Shown in pieces: positions 11,351-20,511 of a stretch of DNA of 64,000 bases. This DNA comes from Arcuatula senhousia. Lineage: Eukaryota > Mollusca > Bivalvia > Mytilida > Mytilidae. The notes below the pieces were generated by a model. That model was not told the DNA's origin, searched no databases, and saw only the letters and a list, made by a program, of their open reading frames with translations. A program made the translations under genes and the position numbers. Every line of letters starts with the position of its first letter. The stretch's first letter is position 1. The DNA lies in contig OZ020308.1 of NCBI GenBank assembly GCA_963971305.1, positions 35,431,275 through 35,495,274 of the forward strand, written 5' to 3'.

Positions 11351-12514
11351 TTATTGGAGTACAGCTGATACAAAAGCATCATCTGTTTCAATCCTTTTAT
11401 TGTAAAACTTGGAAAATGTTCTTTCATTGGACCATCCTGCTTTCTGTAGAATTTCCTGAATTGGTACAGATTTGAGTTTTGCCTTAGATGTGACTGCTGA
11501 CCGCACACTATGAGCTGAATAAACTTTAGTGTCAATACCAGACTTAATTAGAACTGTTTTGATCCATCTTGCAATTGTTTCTCTTGAAACTTGTCCATGT
11601 GGCTTAACATAACTAATTATAAGTTTACAAGTGTTCCCACGCAAACTTCTTGTTCGCAACAAATATTCCTTTAAAACACTATACACACATAATCTCCTGT
11701 CTGGAGGGTATGCTTTTAAACAAATCTGTGGGTTCTTATACCCCGGTCTACTCTGCTTGAGTAAGCCTTCAATTTCACAAATAAATTCCGATTTTAACTT
11801 TTGTACACTATTTACACTAAGAAGATGAATGGATTGAGTCCTTGTAGCACATGTTAAGGCTATTAACATACAAAGTTTCAAAGTTAAATCCTTCAAACTC
11901 AAAAATTTTATTGGAGACAGTTTCCTTAAATACAACAAAACTTTGGACACATCCCATGTTGTTGAATATCTAGGAAGAGTGGGCCTCAAGTTATAAACCC
12001 CTTTCATGTAACGTATCACTAACCAATGTGCCCCTACTAAATGTCCTTCACATTTTATTCCTAAAGCTGATAATGCACTTCTAGCAGTGTTAAGTGAACT
12101 GTATCCTAGTCCCTGATTAAAAAGAGTTGTTAGAAATTCCACTACTTGATCAATAGTTGGTCGAAATGAATCAATCTGTTCTTTACTAGTGTACTGAAAC
12201 CATCTATTTGTGAACGTTTGATATTGTTTTTTAGTACCACTTCTCCACGAGGACATAATAATTTGTACTGTTTGTTTAGAAAGGCCTCGTTGTCTGTACA
12301 ATCTCCTGAGACAAGACAAGCTATCAGAACTAGTGACTGATGAAGTGGGTGTTGTTTGTCTTGAAATGGAATTTTTAACAAATCTTTTACTTTTGGAATT
12401 ATCAATGGTTTGTCTATGAGTAGGTCCATCAACCTTGTGAACCATGGCTGAGTGGGCCACAGTGGTGCTATTATTATCGCTTTTACCTTTTCCTGTCTTA
12501 TCTTCTGTACACAA
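11351..12514 (-). CDS. DIRS tyrosine recombinase
   Basis: 387 residues, read as starting at ATG or an alternative codon at 12514; translation may rely on the overlap with the polymerase ORF. The catalytic set is visible: arginine 225 in TCATRTQSIHLL, H335-x-x-R338 in AHSVRSA, tryptophan 361 in KAGWSNERTF and the nucleophile tyrosine 371 in FYNKRI. The N-terminal core-binding region lies at about 65-190. This enzyme inserts the circular cDNA without target duplication. No internal stop is seen. Confidence 0.9.
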   Translation of the reverse strand: MCTEDKTGKGKSDNNSTTVAHSAMVHKVDGPTHRQTIDNSKSKRFVKNSISRQTTPTSSVTSSDSLSCLRRLYRQRGLSKQTVQIIMSSWRSGTKKQYQTFTNRWFQYTSKEQIDSFRPTIDQVVEFLTTLFNQGLGYSSLNTARSALSALGIKCEGHLVGAHWLVIRYMKGVYNLRPTLPRYSTTWDVSKVLLYLRKLSPIKFLSLKDLTLKLCMLIALTCATRTQSIHLLSVNSVQKLKSEFICEIEGLLKQSRPGYKNPQICLKAYPPDRRLCVYSVLKEYLLRTRSLRGNTCKLIISYVKPHGQVSRETIARWIKTVLIKSGIDTKVYSAHSVRSAVTSKAKLKSVPIQEILQKAGWSNERTFSKFYNKRIETDDAFVSAVLQ

Positions 12515-14160
12515 GAAGTCAATACACTGAAAGGAGGAAACATGTAAATAAAATCAAATTTACTCCAATTTAATGAAAAAGCATCAATATATGAAGCCAA
12601 GGGGTCTGGCTTCCATGAACAATATGTTTTGATCTGATAATTCAATCTGGAAGCAAACATGTCAATAACAGGTTCTCCCCAACATAAAGTTATGCTTTTA
12701 AAAACATTGTCTTTCAATTTCCATTCTGTTTGATCACAAAAAATTCTGGACTTTTTGTCAGCTTCATAATTTAATTTTCCAGGGATATATGCACAAGTCA
12801 GCCAAATATTATTGTCAATACACCAGAGCCATATTTCTTTACTAATTTTATTACATTCAACTGACTTTGAACCACCCATGTTATTGATATAGGCTATGGC
12901 AGTTGAATTATCAGACAAAACTTTGACATGACTATTTTTAATGGAATTTTTAAAGGAGTGTAATGCAAACTTGATTGCAGTTATTTCTAAGGAGTTTATA
13001 TGTTTTTGCTTTTCTTCTATGCTCCATTGACCACCAGTTTTATTTGAGCCAAATACTGCACCCCAACCCAACATTGAGGCATCAGTTTCAATTGTGCAAT
13101 CTGGATTACCATGAGAAATTTTTCTGATTTGTTTGTGAATGTTTAATATCCACCATTCTAATTCTTGTTTCATTAAATTTGTTATGTTCATGTAGGCATC
13201 ATAATCTCCTTTAGATAATTTTAATGCTTTTATTTTTTCACATTCTAAGTTTCTGTAAAATAACTTTCCAAACTCTACTGCAGAAAAACTTGATACCAGT
13301 ATCCCAATTACTTTAGCTACATTTCTTATTTTTTCTTGGTCTTTTTTGATTAATCTTTGACATTCATTTAGAATTCTGTCTTTTTTATCATTTGGCAATG
13401 AGACAATCATTTCTTCTGAATCAATAAAATTTCCTAAAAATTTTATCTTTTTTGTTGGTTTTAAAACAGATTTTTCTGGATGAACTATAAATCCCACATC
13501 CTGCATTAATGAAACTGTTTCAACAATGTTATTATTACATTCATGATATGAATCTTCACAAAGTAGGCTATCGTCTATATAACCAACATTGGTAAAGCCT
13601 AAATTTCTAAGTCTACTATATACTGGTTTCATAATTTTGGTAAAGTACCTAGGAGCAGAAGCAAGACCATTAGGTAAGCAGGTAAATTGAAAAATTTTGT
13701 TTTCCCACTTGAATCTCAAAAATTTTTGATGTTCCTTAGCTATTGGTACGCTATAGTAAGCGTGTCTTAAATCTACACTAGCCATAAATGAATCTTTATT
13801 CACCAATTTTAAAGCCGTTTCAAATGTGTCCATTTTAAAATGGTGATAAGGAACAAACTCATTAAATTTTTTCAAATTTAATATCATTCTATATTCACCG
13901 TTAGGTTTCGGTCGCAAAAATATTGGAGATAAAAATTGTTCTTTTTCTTCGTTTACTTCAATAAGAACTTGCATGTCTAAAAGTTTTTTAATTTCATTCC
14001 TTATTATTTCATTTTCTGAATTGTTAAATTTTGATTGAAAATTGCATGAATTTTCACACATGTCTATGTCATTTTCAAGTTCAATATGACAATTTGTTAC
14101 AATATCAAGAATAACTTTATCAGATGTCAAATTTTCCCAGGCATGTGTAAAATTTTTCAA
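12142..14160 (-). CDS. pol: DIRS reverse transcriptase / RNase H / methyltransferase-like protein
   Basis: 672 residues from a TTG; the open frame continues upstream, so the true start may be a frameshift from gag. The RT domain spans about 75-260. Motif A is SVDLRHAYYSVPI, with the aspartate at 130. The catalytic YIDD is at 194-197, and LPNGLASAP precedes it. RNase H follows at about 355-470, with IETDASMLGWG, a SLEITAIKFAL segment and LSDNSTA. The C-terminal 150 residues (GEPVIDMFASRLN, then MFPPFSV and IAPLWPTQPWF) match the methyltransferase-like domain of DIRS elements. The three domains show no internal stop, so this copy may be young. The last 373 bp overlap the recombinase ORF in another frame. 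Confidence 0.9.
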   Translation of the reverse strand: MKNFTHAWENLTSDKVILDIVTNCHIELENDIDMCENSCNFQSKFNNSENEIIRNEIKKLLDMQVLIEVNEEKEQFLSPIFLRPKPNGEYRMILNLKKFNEFVPYHHFKMDTFETALKLVNKDSFMASVDLRHAYYSVPIAKEHQKFLRFKWENKIFQFTCLPNGLASAPRYFTKIMKPVYSRLRNLGFTNVGYIDDSLLCEDSYHECNNNIVETVSLMQDVGFIVHPEKSVLKPTKKIKFLGNFIDSEEMIVSLPNDKKDRILNECQRLIKKDQEKIRNVAKVIGILVSSFSAVEFGKLFYRNLECEKIKALKLSKGDYDAYMNITNLMKQELEWWILNIHKQIRKISHGNPDCTIETDASMLGWGAVFGSNKTGGQWSIEEKQKHINSLEITAIKFALHSFKNSIKNSHVKVLSDNSTAIAYINNMGGSKSVECNKISKEIWLWCIDNNIWLTCAYIPGKLNYEADKKSRIFCDQTEWKLKDNVFKSITLCWGEPVIDMFASRLNYQIKTYCSWKPDPLASYIDAFSLNWSKFDFIYMFPPFSVLTSCVQKIRQEKVKAIIIAPLWPTQPWFTRLMDLLIDKPLIIPKVKDLLKIPFQDKQHPLHQSLVLIACLVSGDCTDNEAFLNKQYKLLCPRGEVVLKNNIKRSQIDGFSTLVKNRLIHFDQLLIK

Positions 14161-14234
14161 TCTACCTGCTTCAAATATAGGCTCTAAACCTAAATGTAAT
14201 AAGTTACTGACCTCATCTTCCTTATCATCAAAAA

Positions 14235-14900
14235 TTACTGTCTTCTGTACCCTCTTCCTGCCCCTCTCTTGGGGTAGTTTTTTGCACTCGAGTCAGCATT
14301 TCCAGCTGCATTGGTGTCTTGCTTAGAACTTGCCCAAACTGACGGCCTTTCATGAGTGTGAGATCTATTCCCTCTACCTCTAGGAAATCTGCCTCTATAT
14401 GAGCCTCTAGTGCCTCTTGAAAACCGGCTAGGCCTAAACCATGACCTGCCACCCTGACCATAGTGAATTTTATTTGCAATCTTTGAGCAGTCCTCAATAT
14501 CTTTTGCTACTTTTGAAACATCATCACCAAAAAGGTTGCTTGTGAATGGTTGCGACTGGGCACACAAATGTGTATACTCATTGTTTAATTCAAGCTTAAT
14601 AAACTCCCTCCTAGTGAGGTTAATTTGCCTATTGGTGTGACCCTTTTCTTGCTCAAGTAAAGCACATTTATTTACGGTGTTGGCTAATAAAATAGAAGCT
14701 TTTATAAGTGAACGTTCAATGTTCTGTAGCTTTTTGTCACCAGTTTGTGCTTGAGGAGACATAAGGTCCCAAATCAGTTTGTTTGTTTTTACAACAACTA
14801 AACCTTCACAGTTTTCAGGCCTTGGGTTTTTCTCATCTTTCATCATCTCGCTATACTGAGACTCATCCATTCCATTACGGAACAAATGCCAACACTTCAT
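14235..14900 (-). CDS. gag: DIRS gag-like ORF, C-terminal part
   Basis: 221 residues in a different frame from the preceding ORF. An alpha-helical middle (SLIKASILLANTVNKCALLEQ) leads to a glycine/arginine-rich end (RGTRGSYRGRFPRGRGNRS) that is typical of nucleic-acid binding in Gag. It overlaps the start of the open polymerase frame, which extends upstream of 14160 without a stop to about 14250. The polymerase may therefore be made by -1 frameshifting, but the signal is not identified. Confidence 0.65.
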   Translation of the reverse strand: MKCWHLFRNGMDESQYSEMMKDEKNPRPENCEGLVVVKTNKLIWDLMSPQAQTGDKKLQNIERSLIKASILLANTVNKCALLEQEKGHTNRQINLTRREFIKLELNNEYTHLCAQSQPFTSNLFGDDVSKVAKDIEDCSKIANKIHYGQGGRSWFRPSRFSRGTRGSYRGRFPRGRGNRSHTHERPSVWASSKQDTNAAGNADSSAKNYPKRGAGRGYRRQ

Positions 14901-15435
14901 CTATCTTAGGACCCTTTATTTCTTTTTGTTTTGACCTTTTCACCATACCCGAGAACCTGTTTTGGGTATTATCAGGTTCATTAGACTCATTATTTTCATT
15001 TGCATCATTATTATCAGATTGAGTTCTGGGCACCTTAGCAGGGGGTTCATAATCATTACCATCCTGCTCATTGTCATAGTAGCTATCTTCTTGATAAGCT
15101 TCCTCGTATATTTCGTCGACTCTTGTGGCAAGATCTCGAAGTTTCAAATCTTGTTGCTTTTGATTTTCTTGTATTTGTTTTAATATTGTCATCATTGACT
15201 CATTTTCACTTACAGTCACTACTTTTTCGGTAGTGCTGGCGGTGGAAGACAACGTCTTCGAACTTGAAATTGAGCTACCTTTTGTCGACGAAACAGTTCG
15301 TTTACTTTTCTTTTTGGAAGAAGATTCTAGCTCTTCATCTATCAGATTGAGAACATCGTCCTCTTTGTGATTCTTATTATTAACAGGCAGAACTTCGTTC
15401 TCCTTTGTTGATTTTTTAACCATCTTCTCAGCCAT
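14875..15435 (-). CDS. gag: DIRS gag-like ORF, N-terminal part
   Basis: 186 residues from ATG at 15435. It is highly charged: lysine- and serine-rich at the start (SSSKKKSKRTVSSTKGSS), then a glutamine/lysine segment likely to form a coiled coil, then an acidic tail rich in Asn, Glu and Asp. Its first ORF position and low complexity fit DIRS gag. It ends at 14875 where the next frame (14235-14900) takes over with a 26-bp overlap, so gag appears split by a one-base indel or by frameshifting. It would bind element RNA; this is known for the family, not shown here. Confidence 0.65.
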   Translation of the reverse strand: MAEKMVKKSTKENEVLPVNNKNHKEDDVLNLIDEELESSSKKKSKRTVSSTKGSSISSSKTLSSTASTTEKVVTVSENESMMTILKQIQENQKQQDLKLRDLATRVDEIYEEAYQEDSYYDNEQDGNDYEPPAKVPRTQSDNNDANENNESNEPDNTQNRFSGMVKRSKQKEIKGPKIDEVLAFVP

Positions 15436-15508
15436 GTTTTCACGATTTTTTACTTTACCGCAAATCGATCTCGACTTTACGGTAAATGTCGTAAAATGGC
15501 ATAAAAAA

Positions 15509-15572
15509 TATCAACTTCGTTGATATGTTACTATATAATCAAATATATTTAAAAATGTCAACCTCGTTGACA
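15509..15572 (-). promoter_or_regulatory. Two short perfect hairpins in the DIRS leader
   Basis: TATCAAC-TTC-GTTGATA (15509-15525) and TGTCAAC-CTC-GTTGACA (15556-15572) are 7-bp stems with 3-base loops, 30 bp apart. They lie between the terminal repeat and gag. A TTTACCG/CGGTAAA inverted pair lies near 15456-15486. The role is unknown. Confidence 0.6.
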
Positions 15573-15670
15573 AACAATAAAATTTTATTTTAAAAATCGG
15601 AGACGACAGACCACGTCTGCTCTCTCCGAGATACACAAACACATTGATTAGTAACATGCGCAAACACAAT

Positions 15671-15712
15671 CTCATTTTATCCCGGAAGTGATTATGACGT
15701 AATAGAATTTAC
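15671..15712 (-). repeat. DIRS inverted terminal repeat, 5' side
   Basis: Inverse partner of 11243-11283. The host gene resumes at 15713. Confidence 0.8.
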
Positions 15713-16426
15713 AGATTTAATTGCATTCAGAAATTATTTCTTCATTTTCTTTTTCTTGCGTATTTCTTGCAAAAGTCTCGCCAACAATCTCATATGGAAA
15801 CTTCCATAATGCTTCCTTTTACGTTTGTTGTCAATATTTTTTAATATCCACACATCTCAAAATCCTATTATTAGGCTATCGTTTACAACAATTTCATATA
15901 TTGAATCTCTCTTCATGTTTGGTAGAACTTCTTTTTGAAGGATTTTTGAACCTTTGAGTGTTATTTTTCCACTCAAAACAAAGGTGGAGGTTAAGACGGA
16001 TGACCCTGTATGATATGAAGCTGTTGGAGGGGTTGCCGGGCACGATTTTTGATGATTCGAAATAGATGTGTTTATAACAATCCATTCACTGCAAAGTGGA
16101 CAAGGTCCATAATCCTTCATTTTGAACTTTGTGTCTTTAGGATGCCTTGACATTAAAAGCTCACCTTCATCGAACTTCACCACTTTTTGGTTATGAAGGC
16201 TATTTCCCTTATTTCTTAACAAAGAAATTTGTTTGGTTGCACTGATTTTCTGATTTTGAAGCTCTTAGTTTTTCTTATCCACTTTTTTACCCTTTAGCAG
16301 TCTCATCATTTCCTTGACCTCTTCTTTATCCCGATGTTTATTTTGGAGATGAATAATAATATTTGTCACAAGTTTGTGACAGTACAGACAAGCAAACCCT
16401 TCCATGCTTAGAGTTTATATTTCCAG
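15713..16426 (-). pseudogene. Decayed zinc-finger gene, upstream part interrupted by DIRS
   Basis: The minus frame opens with a C2H2-like unit (CLYCHKLVTNIIIHLQNKH) and basic residues. After an in-frame TAA at about 16263 it continues through KFDEGELLMSRHP to a second finger (CPLCSEWIVINTSISNHQKSC) and an EVLPNMKRDSIYEIVVNDSL segment. TGA follows at 15857, then HYGSFHMRLLARLLQEIRKK and a TAA near the DIRS junction. The order of fingers, MxxDxI...NDxLI and MRxLARLL matches an uncharacterised bivalve/cnidarian family as I recall it. At least three in-frame stops show decay. The function was probably DNA binding, possibly linked to a mobile element. Confidence 0.6.
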
Positions 16427-16499
16427 TTTGGAATATTTATATGTTAATTTTGGAGTCGCTTCATCATATAGGCAATTAGATGGTTCTAATGTTTTCTGT

Positions 16500-16920
16500 T
16501 CAGGTTTTTTTATTTATGGTAAAAGAGAGAGGTTTATCAGCCCCTTCTGACGTTTTCCTTTGCTCAAGTTCATCGACTGCATCTAAAACTTTGCTTTGTT
16601 GAGGTTCATCTCCTGCATCTAAAATTTTGCTTTCTTGAGGTTCAGGTTCATTTATTTGGATATCATATGATTCTTCCATATCATTTAGATCATCTATAAC
16701 CTTCTCAACTACCTCATCTATAACTTTCTTAACAGATACGCACCAATAACTACTGTCTTGTTTACTGAAAATCTCAGATTCTTCAGAACTGTAATCATCG
16801 CTCTCTTCAGTTTCTGGGACATATTCTTCGTCAATCAAATCATCATCAAAATCAGAATCACTGTAGGTTACAATGCACTCAACATCTTCAGTAGTTTTGT
16901 CACTCGTGGCAAATTCTGAT
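16500..16920 (-). pseudogene. Acidic exon upstream of the zinc-finger remnant
   Basis: An acceptor (CGCTTTTTTTCAG) precedes 16920. The 140-residue frame is strongly acidic, with a DSDFDDDLIDEEY run. It carries a threefold imperfect repeat of about 14 residues built on ESKILDAGDEPQQ near its end, and stops at 16500. The region 16427-16499 keeps sense in another frame (DEATPKLTYKYSKLEI) with stops. It is therefore most likely the 5' part of the same decayed gene. Confidence 0.45.
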
Positions 16921-17099
16921 CTGAAAAAAAGCGAAGTCAGATTTAAGTAGATGCAATTAAAATTTAATAACCTGTTGGCACATATTTTCCACAAACCAAA
17001 GCCATATGATACGAAAGATGTAGTAAATAATTTGAAGAGTATTTTGAAAAAGTAAAACTACAAAAATTTGCCCTTACTACCATCAAAAAAGTAAATCAA

Positions 17100-17640
17100 G
17101 TGCATCATTTCTTTCGAATTAATTTATATTGCTTTGCCTAGGCCTGTTTTGTTCTCTTTGATTTTGGTCATTGGGCTGCTGATTTCTTCTTTCAAAGGTT
17201 TCCTTTTTTGTCATGCTGGAGTGTATTTCCTCAAATAGATTTTGCCTTCGTATAGACCTTTATTTGTCTTATATGATGTATCTACTACTTTTTCTATTTT
17301 GAGTACCGATTATTACACTAAGTTTTGAATCTGATCACTTTTTGCCATGTTTTGAAGATTGACGCACATTTCTTCTACTTTTCCTAAATTTGCATTTATT
17401 CCTTTATTGGTCTTGTGTGCATTATCCACGATTTTGTCCATTTAACGAGATGATTGGTCAATAACAATTTGTACTTTTGTTTCAGTGTATTCTGTTAATT
17501 TTTCTAATGTTTCATTTTCTTTTTGTGATTTTTCATTCTCTTTGTTTATAAGGATATTTATTTACATTGCTTTGTAGGTCTTCAAGTTTTCTACTATATT
17601 TGATGTGTTTTTCAATAAATACTGGTTCTAGAAAAAAGCA
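17100..17640 (-). pseudogene. Coiled-coil protein remnant
   Basis: The minus strand carries a broken frame rich in Lys, Glu, Asn and Gln: KSQKENETLEKLTEYTETK, then after a stop MDKIVDNAHKTNKGINANLG, two further stops, and VVDTSYKTNKGLYEGK. The repeated VD(N/T)xxKTNKG(I/L) module and heptad-like spacing suggest a coiled coil. At least four stops make it non-functional. I cannot name the family; a gag or structural origin is possible. Confidence 0.45.
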
Positions 17641-17750
17641 AACAAGCACTATATATTTTAAGCCTTGGACATTCTCAGAAATGAAATCAAGCACAAGGAA
17701 GCCCAAAAAGTATGTGAATGAGGCAAAATTACACAGCAAAAAATGCACCG

Positions 17751-17960
17751 TTTATGTCCGTTTTTTGTACGGATGTAAAATGGACCTAAAGTGCGCGGAT
17801 GTAAAACGTACAAATAATTCAGACGTAAAACGGATGTAATACATCAAATTTTTTATACAACGTACATATTTTGCTTAATCCGTTAAAACGATGTAATTTA
17901 TTTGAATACGTCCGTTTTACCTCTGTGCCCTTTACGTCCGTAAAACGTATGTATTTCGTC
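17751..17960. repeat. Palindrome-rich segment built on ACGTCCGTTTTAC
   Basis: Variants of GTAAAACGGATGTA and its complement TACGTCCGTTTTAC occur at least six times in both orientations. The whole segment could fold back on itself. It may be the end of a foldback element. Confidence 0.5.
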
Positions 17961-18545
17961 CATATCCCATCATATTTTCCATATTTTTTGTCGTCCTTCG
18001 TTTTACGTTGATCAGAAACGTATCATCAAGTGCAGGCTCTGTACATAAATGTGTTCGTCTATTTACAGGTTAAACCCCGGGATTTAAAGAAACGGTGCAG
18101 GTTAAAAACATGATGTTCAGATGATAGTAACTAGTAGTACTTATTGAGAGCTATGATAGATGTGTTACCTTATACCAATATTTAATGTTCTATCTTCAAC
18201 AAAATGATAAAATGGAGTATACGTATCTGACACTCATCTTTGTATTTGTGTTCTTTCTAGCACTGGATGCCGCCATCTTAGCCGGTAAATGATATTTTAA
18301 ATATATACCAAACATGGTTTTGGAATTTGACTTTCCAATGTTTTGATTTTAATGCTACTGATGAGGGGTTACTCCTTGAAATATCGATATATAGCATATC
18401 CAAATTAACCGTTGATATCCGCGTTTTGGTATTTGTAATGGTTATTTAACGGAAACCAAAATTTATATTCGATTTATGAATAGTATATCACATTCTATAC
18501 CATATGTATAAACAATGGACATACCCATGACAAGTTTTAATTAAA
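17961..18545. other. Non-coding stretch
   Basis: No gene or repeat is supported here. Confidence 0.4.
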
Positions 18546-20113
18546 ACAAGAGGCTCCCAGGAGCCTGAATCGCTCACCTGAACTACACAGATACATATAT
18601 TTTGTAGATATTATTGTGCTTAACAATATGCAATTTAGATTTCTGAAATAACTTGGTTAGTTTTCAAGTTATTGGGCTTAATAAGTGCAAAATTTAGAAA
18701 AAAATTGAAAAAAGGGCAATAACTCCCACATCAGCAGTCAGATCTTTTCCTAAATTTCAGGACAGGTACTTAATATGCTGATAACTTTCGATTTTTGCAC
18801 AATTTTGATATCTTAAACCATTTTTGAGTTATTAGCAAAAAAAAATGAAATTTACGCCCTATGTTCTATTTTTAGCCACGACAGCCATGTTTTTTAACAA
18901 ATCAAAAATATGAACGATAGATTTGTAGCATATAAGCTATTAAACAAGTGTGCCAAGTTAAGATGCAGTTGGTCTTACGGTGTCAGACAATTTAATCTTT
19001 GAAATTCAGGGGAAAAATAATGAAAAATGGTAAATTTTGTTGTTTTAAGGACAATAACTCCTAATAGAAAAGGTCCTACAGCTTTGACCTAAATATATGA
19101 AATGTAGATCTTGATGTGCTTGATCATTTGCAACTTAAAATTTTGAAATATCTTGTATAGTTTTTAAGATATATGGCTAAATAAGTGAAAAATTTTGAAA
19201 AAATCCAGAAAAAGGGCAATAACTCCTACATCAATTGTTGGATCTTCTTGAAACTTTCAGAGCAGGTAGATCTTCAGATGCTGATCACTTTTGTCTCCGA
19301 TCAGAATTTTGATATCTGTAACCATTTTTGAGTTATTAGCAAAAAACTGCAAATTACCCCCTATGTTCTATTTTTAGCCATGACGGCCATATTTTTTGAA
19401 GAATCAAAAATCTGAATGATACGCTTGTAGCATTTATGCCATTAAACAACTGTGCCAAGTTTGGTTGAAGTTGGATGTATGTTGTCAGACAAGTTAATCT
19501 TTGAAATTCAGGGAAAAAGTAATGAAATATGGTAAATTTTGACACTTTAAGGGCCATAACTCCTAAAAGAAATGGTTCCACAGCTTTGACCTAATTACAT
19601 GAAATGTAGATCTTAATGTGCTTAATCATATGCAATTTGAATTTTAAATATCTTGTATAGTTTTTAAGATATAGGGCTAAATAAGTGCAAATTTTTGAAA
19701 AAATCCAGAAAAAGGGCAATAACTCCTGCACCTGTTGTTGGATCTTCTTGAAAATTTCAGGGCAGGTAGATCTTGAGGTGCTGATCACTTTTACCCTCGC
19801 CAGAATTTTGATATCTGTCACCGTTTTTGAGTTATTTGCAAAAAACTGTATTTGATCCCCCTGTTCTATTTTTAGTAACAGCGGCCATGTTTTTTGACGT
19901 ATCAAAAATCTGAACGCAAACTTTTTGCACAATACCCTAAGGAACAACCATATCAAGTTTGGCTGCATTTGGCCAAGCAGTTTCAGAGAAGAAGATGTTT
20001 GAAAAAAGCTAACGGACGACAGACGACGGACGACAGACGACGGACGACGGACGGACGCCGGACGCAAAGTGATGGCAATAGCTCACATGACCATTCGGGT
20101 CAGGTGAGCTAAA
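18546..20113. repeat. Dispersed repeat with about 470-bp internal tandem units and terminal hairpin
   Basis: It begins GAGGCTCCCAGGAGCCTGAATCGCTCACCTG and contains three diverged units. Each has AAAAAGGGCAATAACTCC, GATCTTCTTGAAA or a variant, and TGTTCTATTTTTAG. It then has a GGACGACAGAC microsatellite (20007-20065). It ends in a hairpin at 20080-20110: AGCTCACATGACC pairs with GGTCAGGTGAGCT. Related segments occur at 38216-38660, 53409-53660 and near 57355. Confidence 0.7.
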
Positions 20114-20196
20114 AAGGAGCCACAGGCCACCGTCGGGACCAGTTGAATCGCTTGAATCGGCCCTTCACTGCTTGCGTGCCAGTCCAAGGATTTGCT

Positions 20197-20511
20197 AGTT
20201 AATTAGTTATTGCTTTACTCCCAAGCATCACGATTTCGGCTATATTCGGGAGATGAACATGAAAGTGGTGATACAATGAACATGAAATGAGGATAGAGTG
20301 GAGGAAATGTGGACACAAGGCAAATCAGATAGGAGAGTTTTGACTGCCGTTGGAAAAAGGAGTGATGGGTAGGGACGGGAAATTTTACCGAGACCTGCAG
20401 CAGGGTTCTTTAACATAAGAGGAACGTGACATCTTTCCCAACACGGTGCACCGCTATGGTTTGCGGTCAGGTTTTCCGCATCATCGCCTGACGACTCCGC
20501 ATCTCTCGATG
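20197..20511 (-). mobile_element. SINE subfamily B, 3' half
   Basis: It reads on the minus strand from CATCGAGAGATGCGG to the AACT-type tail and lacks the first 180 bp. The break at CATCGA abuts the 3' end of a LINE copy. It is the exact complement of the half at 31754-31920. Confidence 0.85.

Larger units (their letters stand above)
10894..15712 (-). mobile_element. DIRS-type tyrosine-recombinase retrotransposon
   Basis: About 4.8 kb, transcribed leftwards, with gag, then RT/RNase H/methyltransferase-like, then tyrosine recombinase in overlapping frames. This is the DIRS1-like arrangement. Inverted termini match between 11243-11283 and 15671-15712 (TTACGTCATAATCACTTCC core). A second complementary pair, GTTTGCGCATGTTACTAATC, lies near 10984-11012 and 15645-15673 and resembles the internal complementary region of DIRS elements. 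No target duplication is seen, as expected for recombinase-mediated insertion. The host reading frame continues on either side, which predicts an empty site joining base 10893 to 15713. Confidence 0.88.

Noticed and set aside
12142..12514. Overlap of polymerase and recombinase ORFs as an annotation error
   Set aside because: Both frames carry family motifs, and overlap here is normal for DIRS elements.
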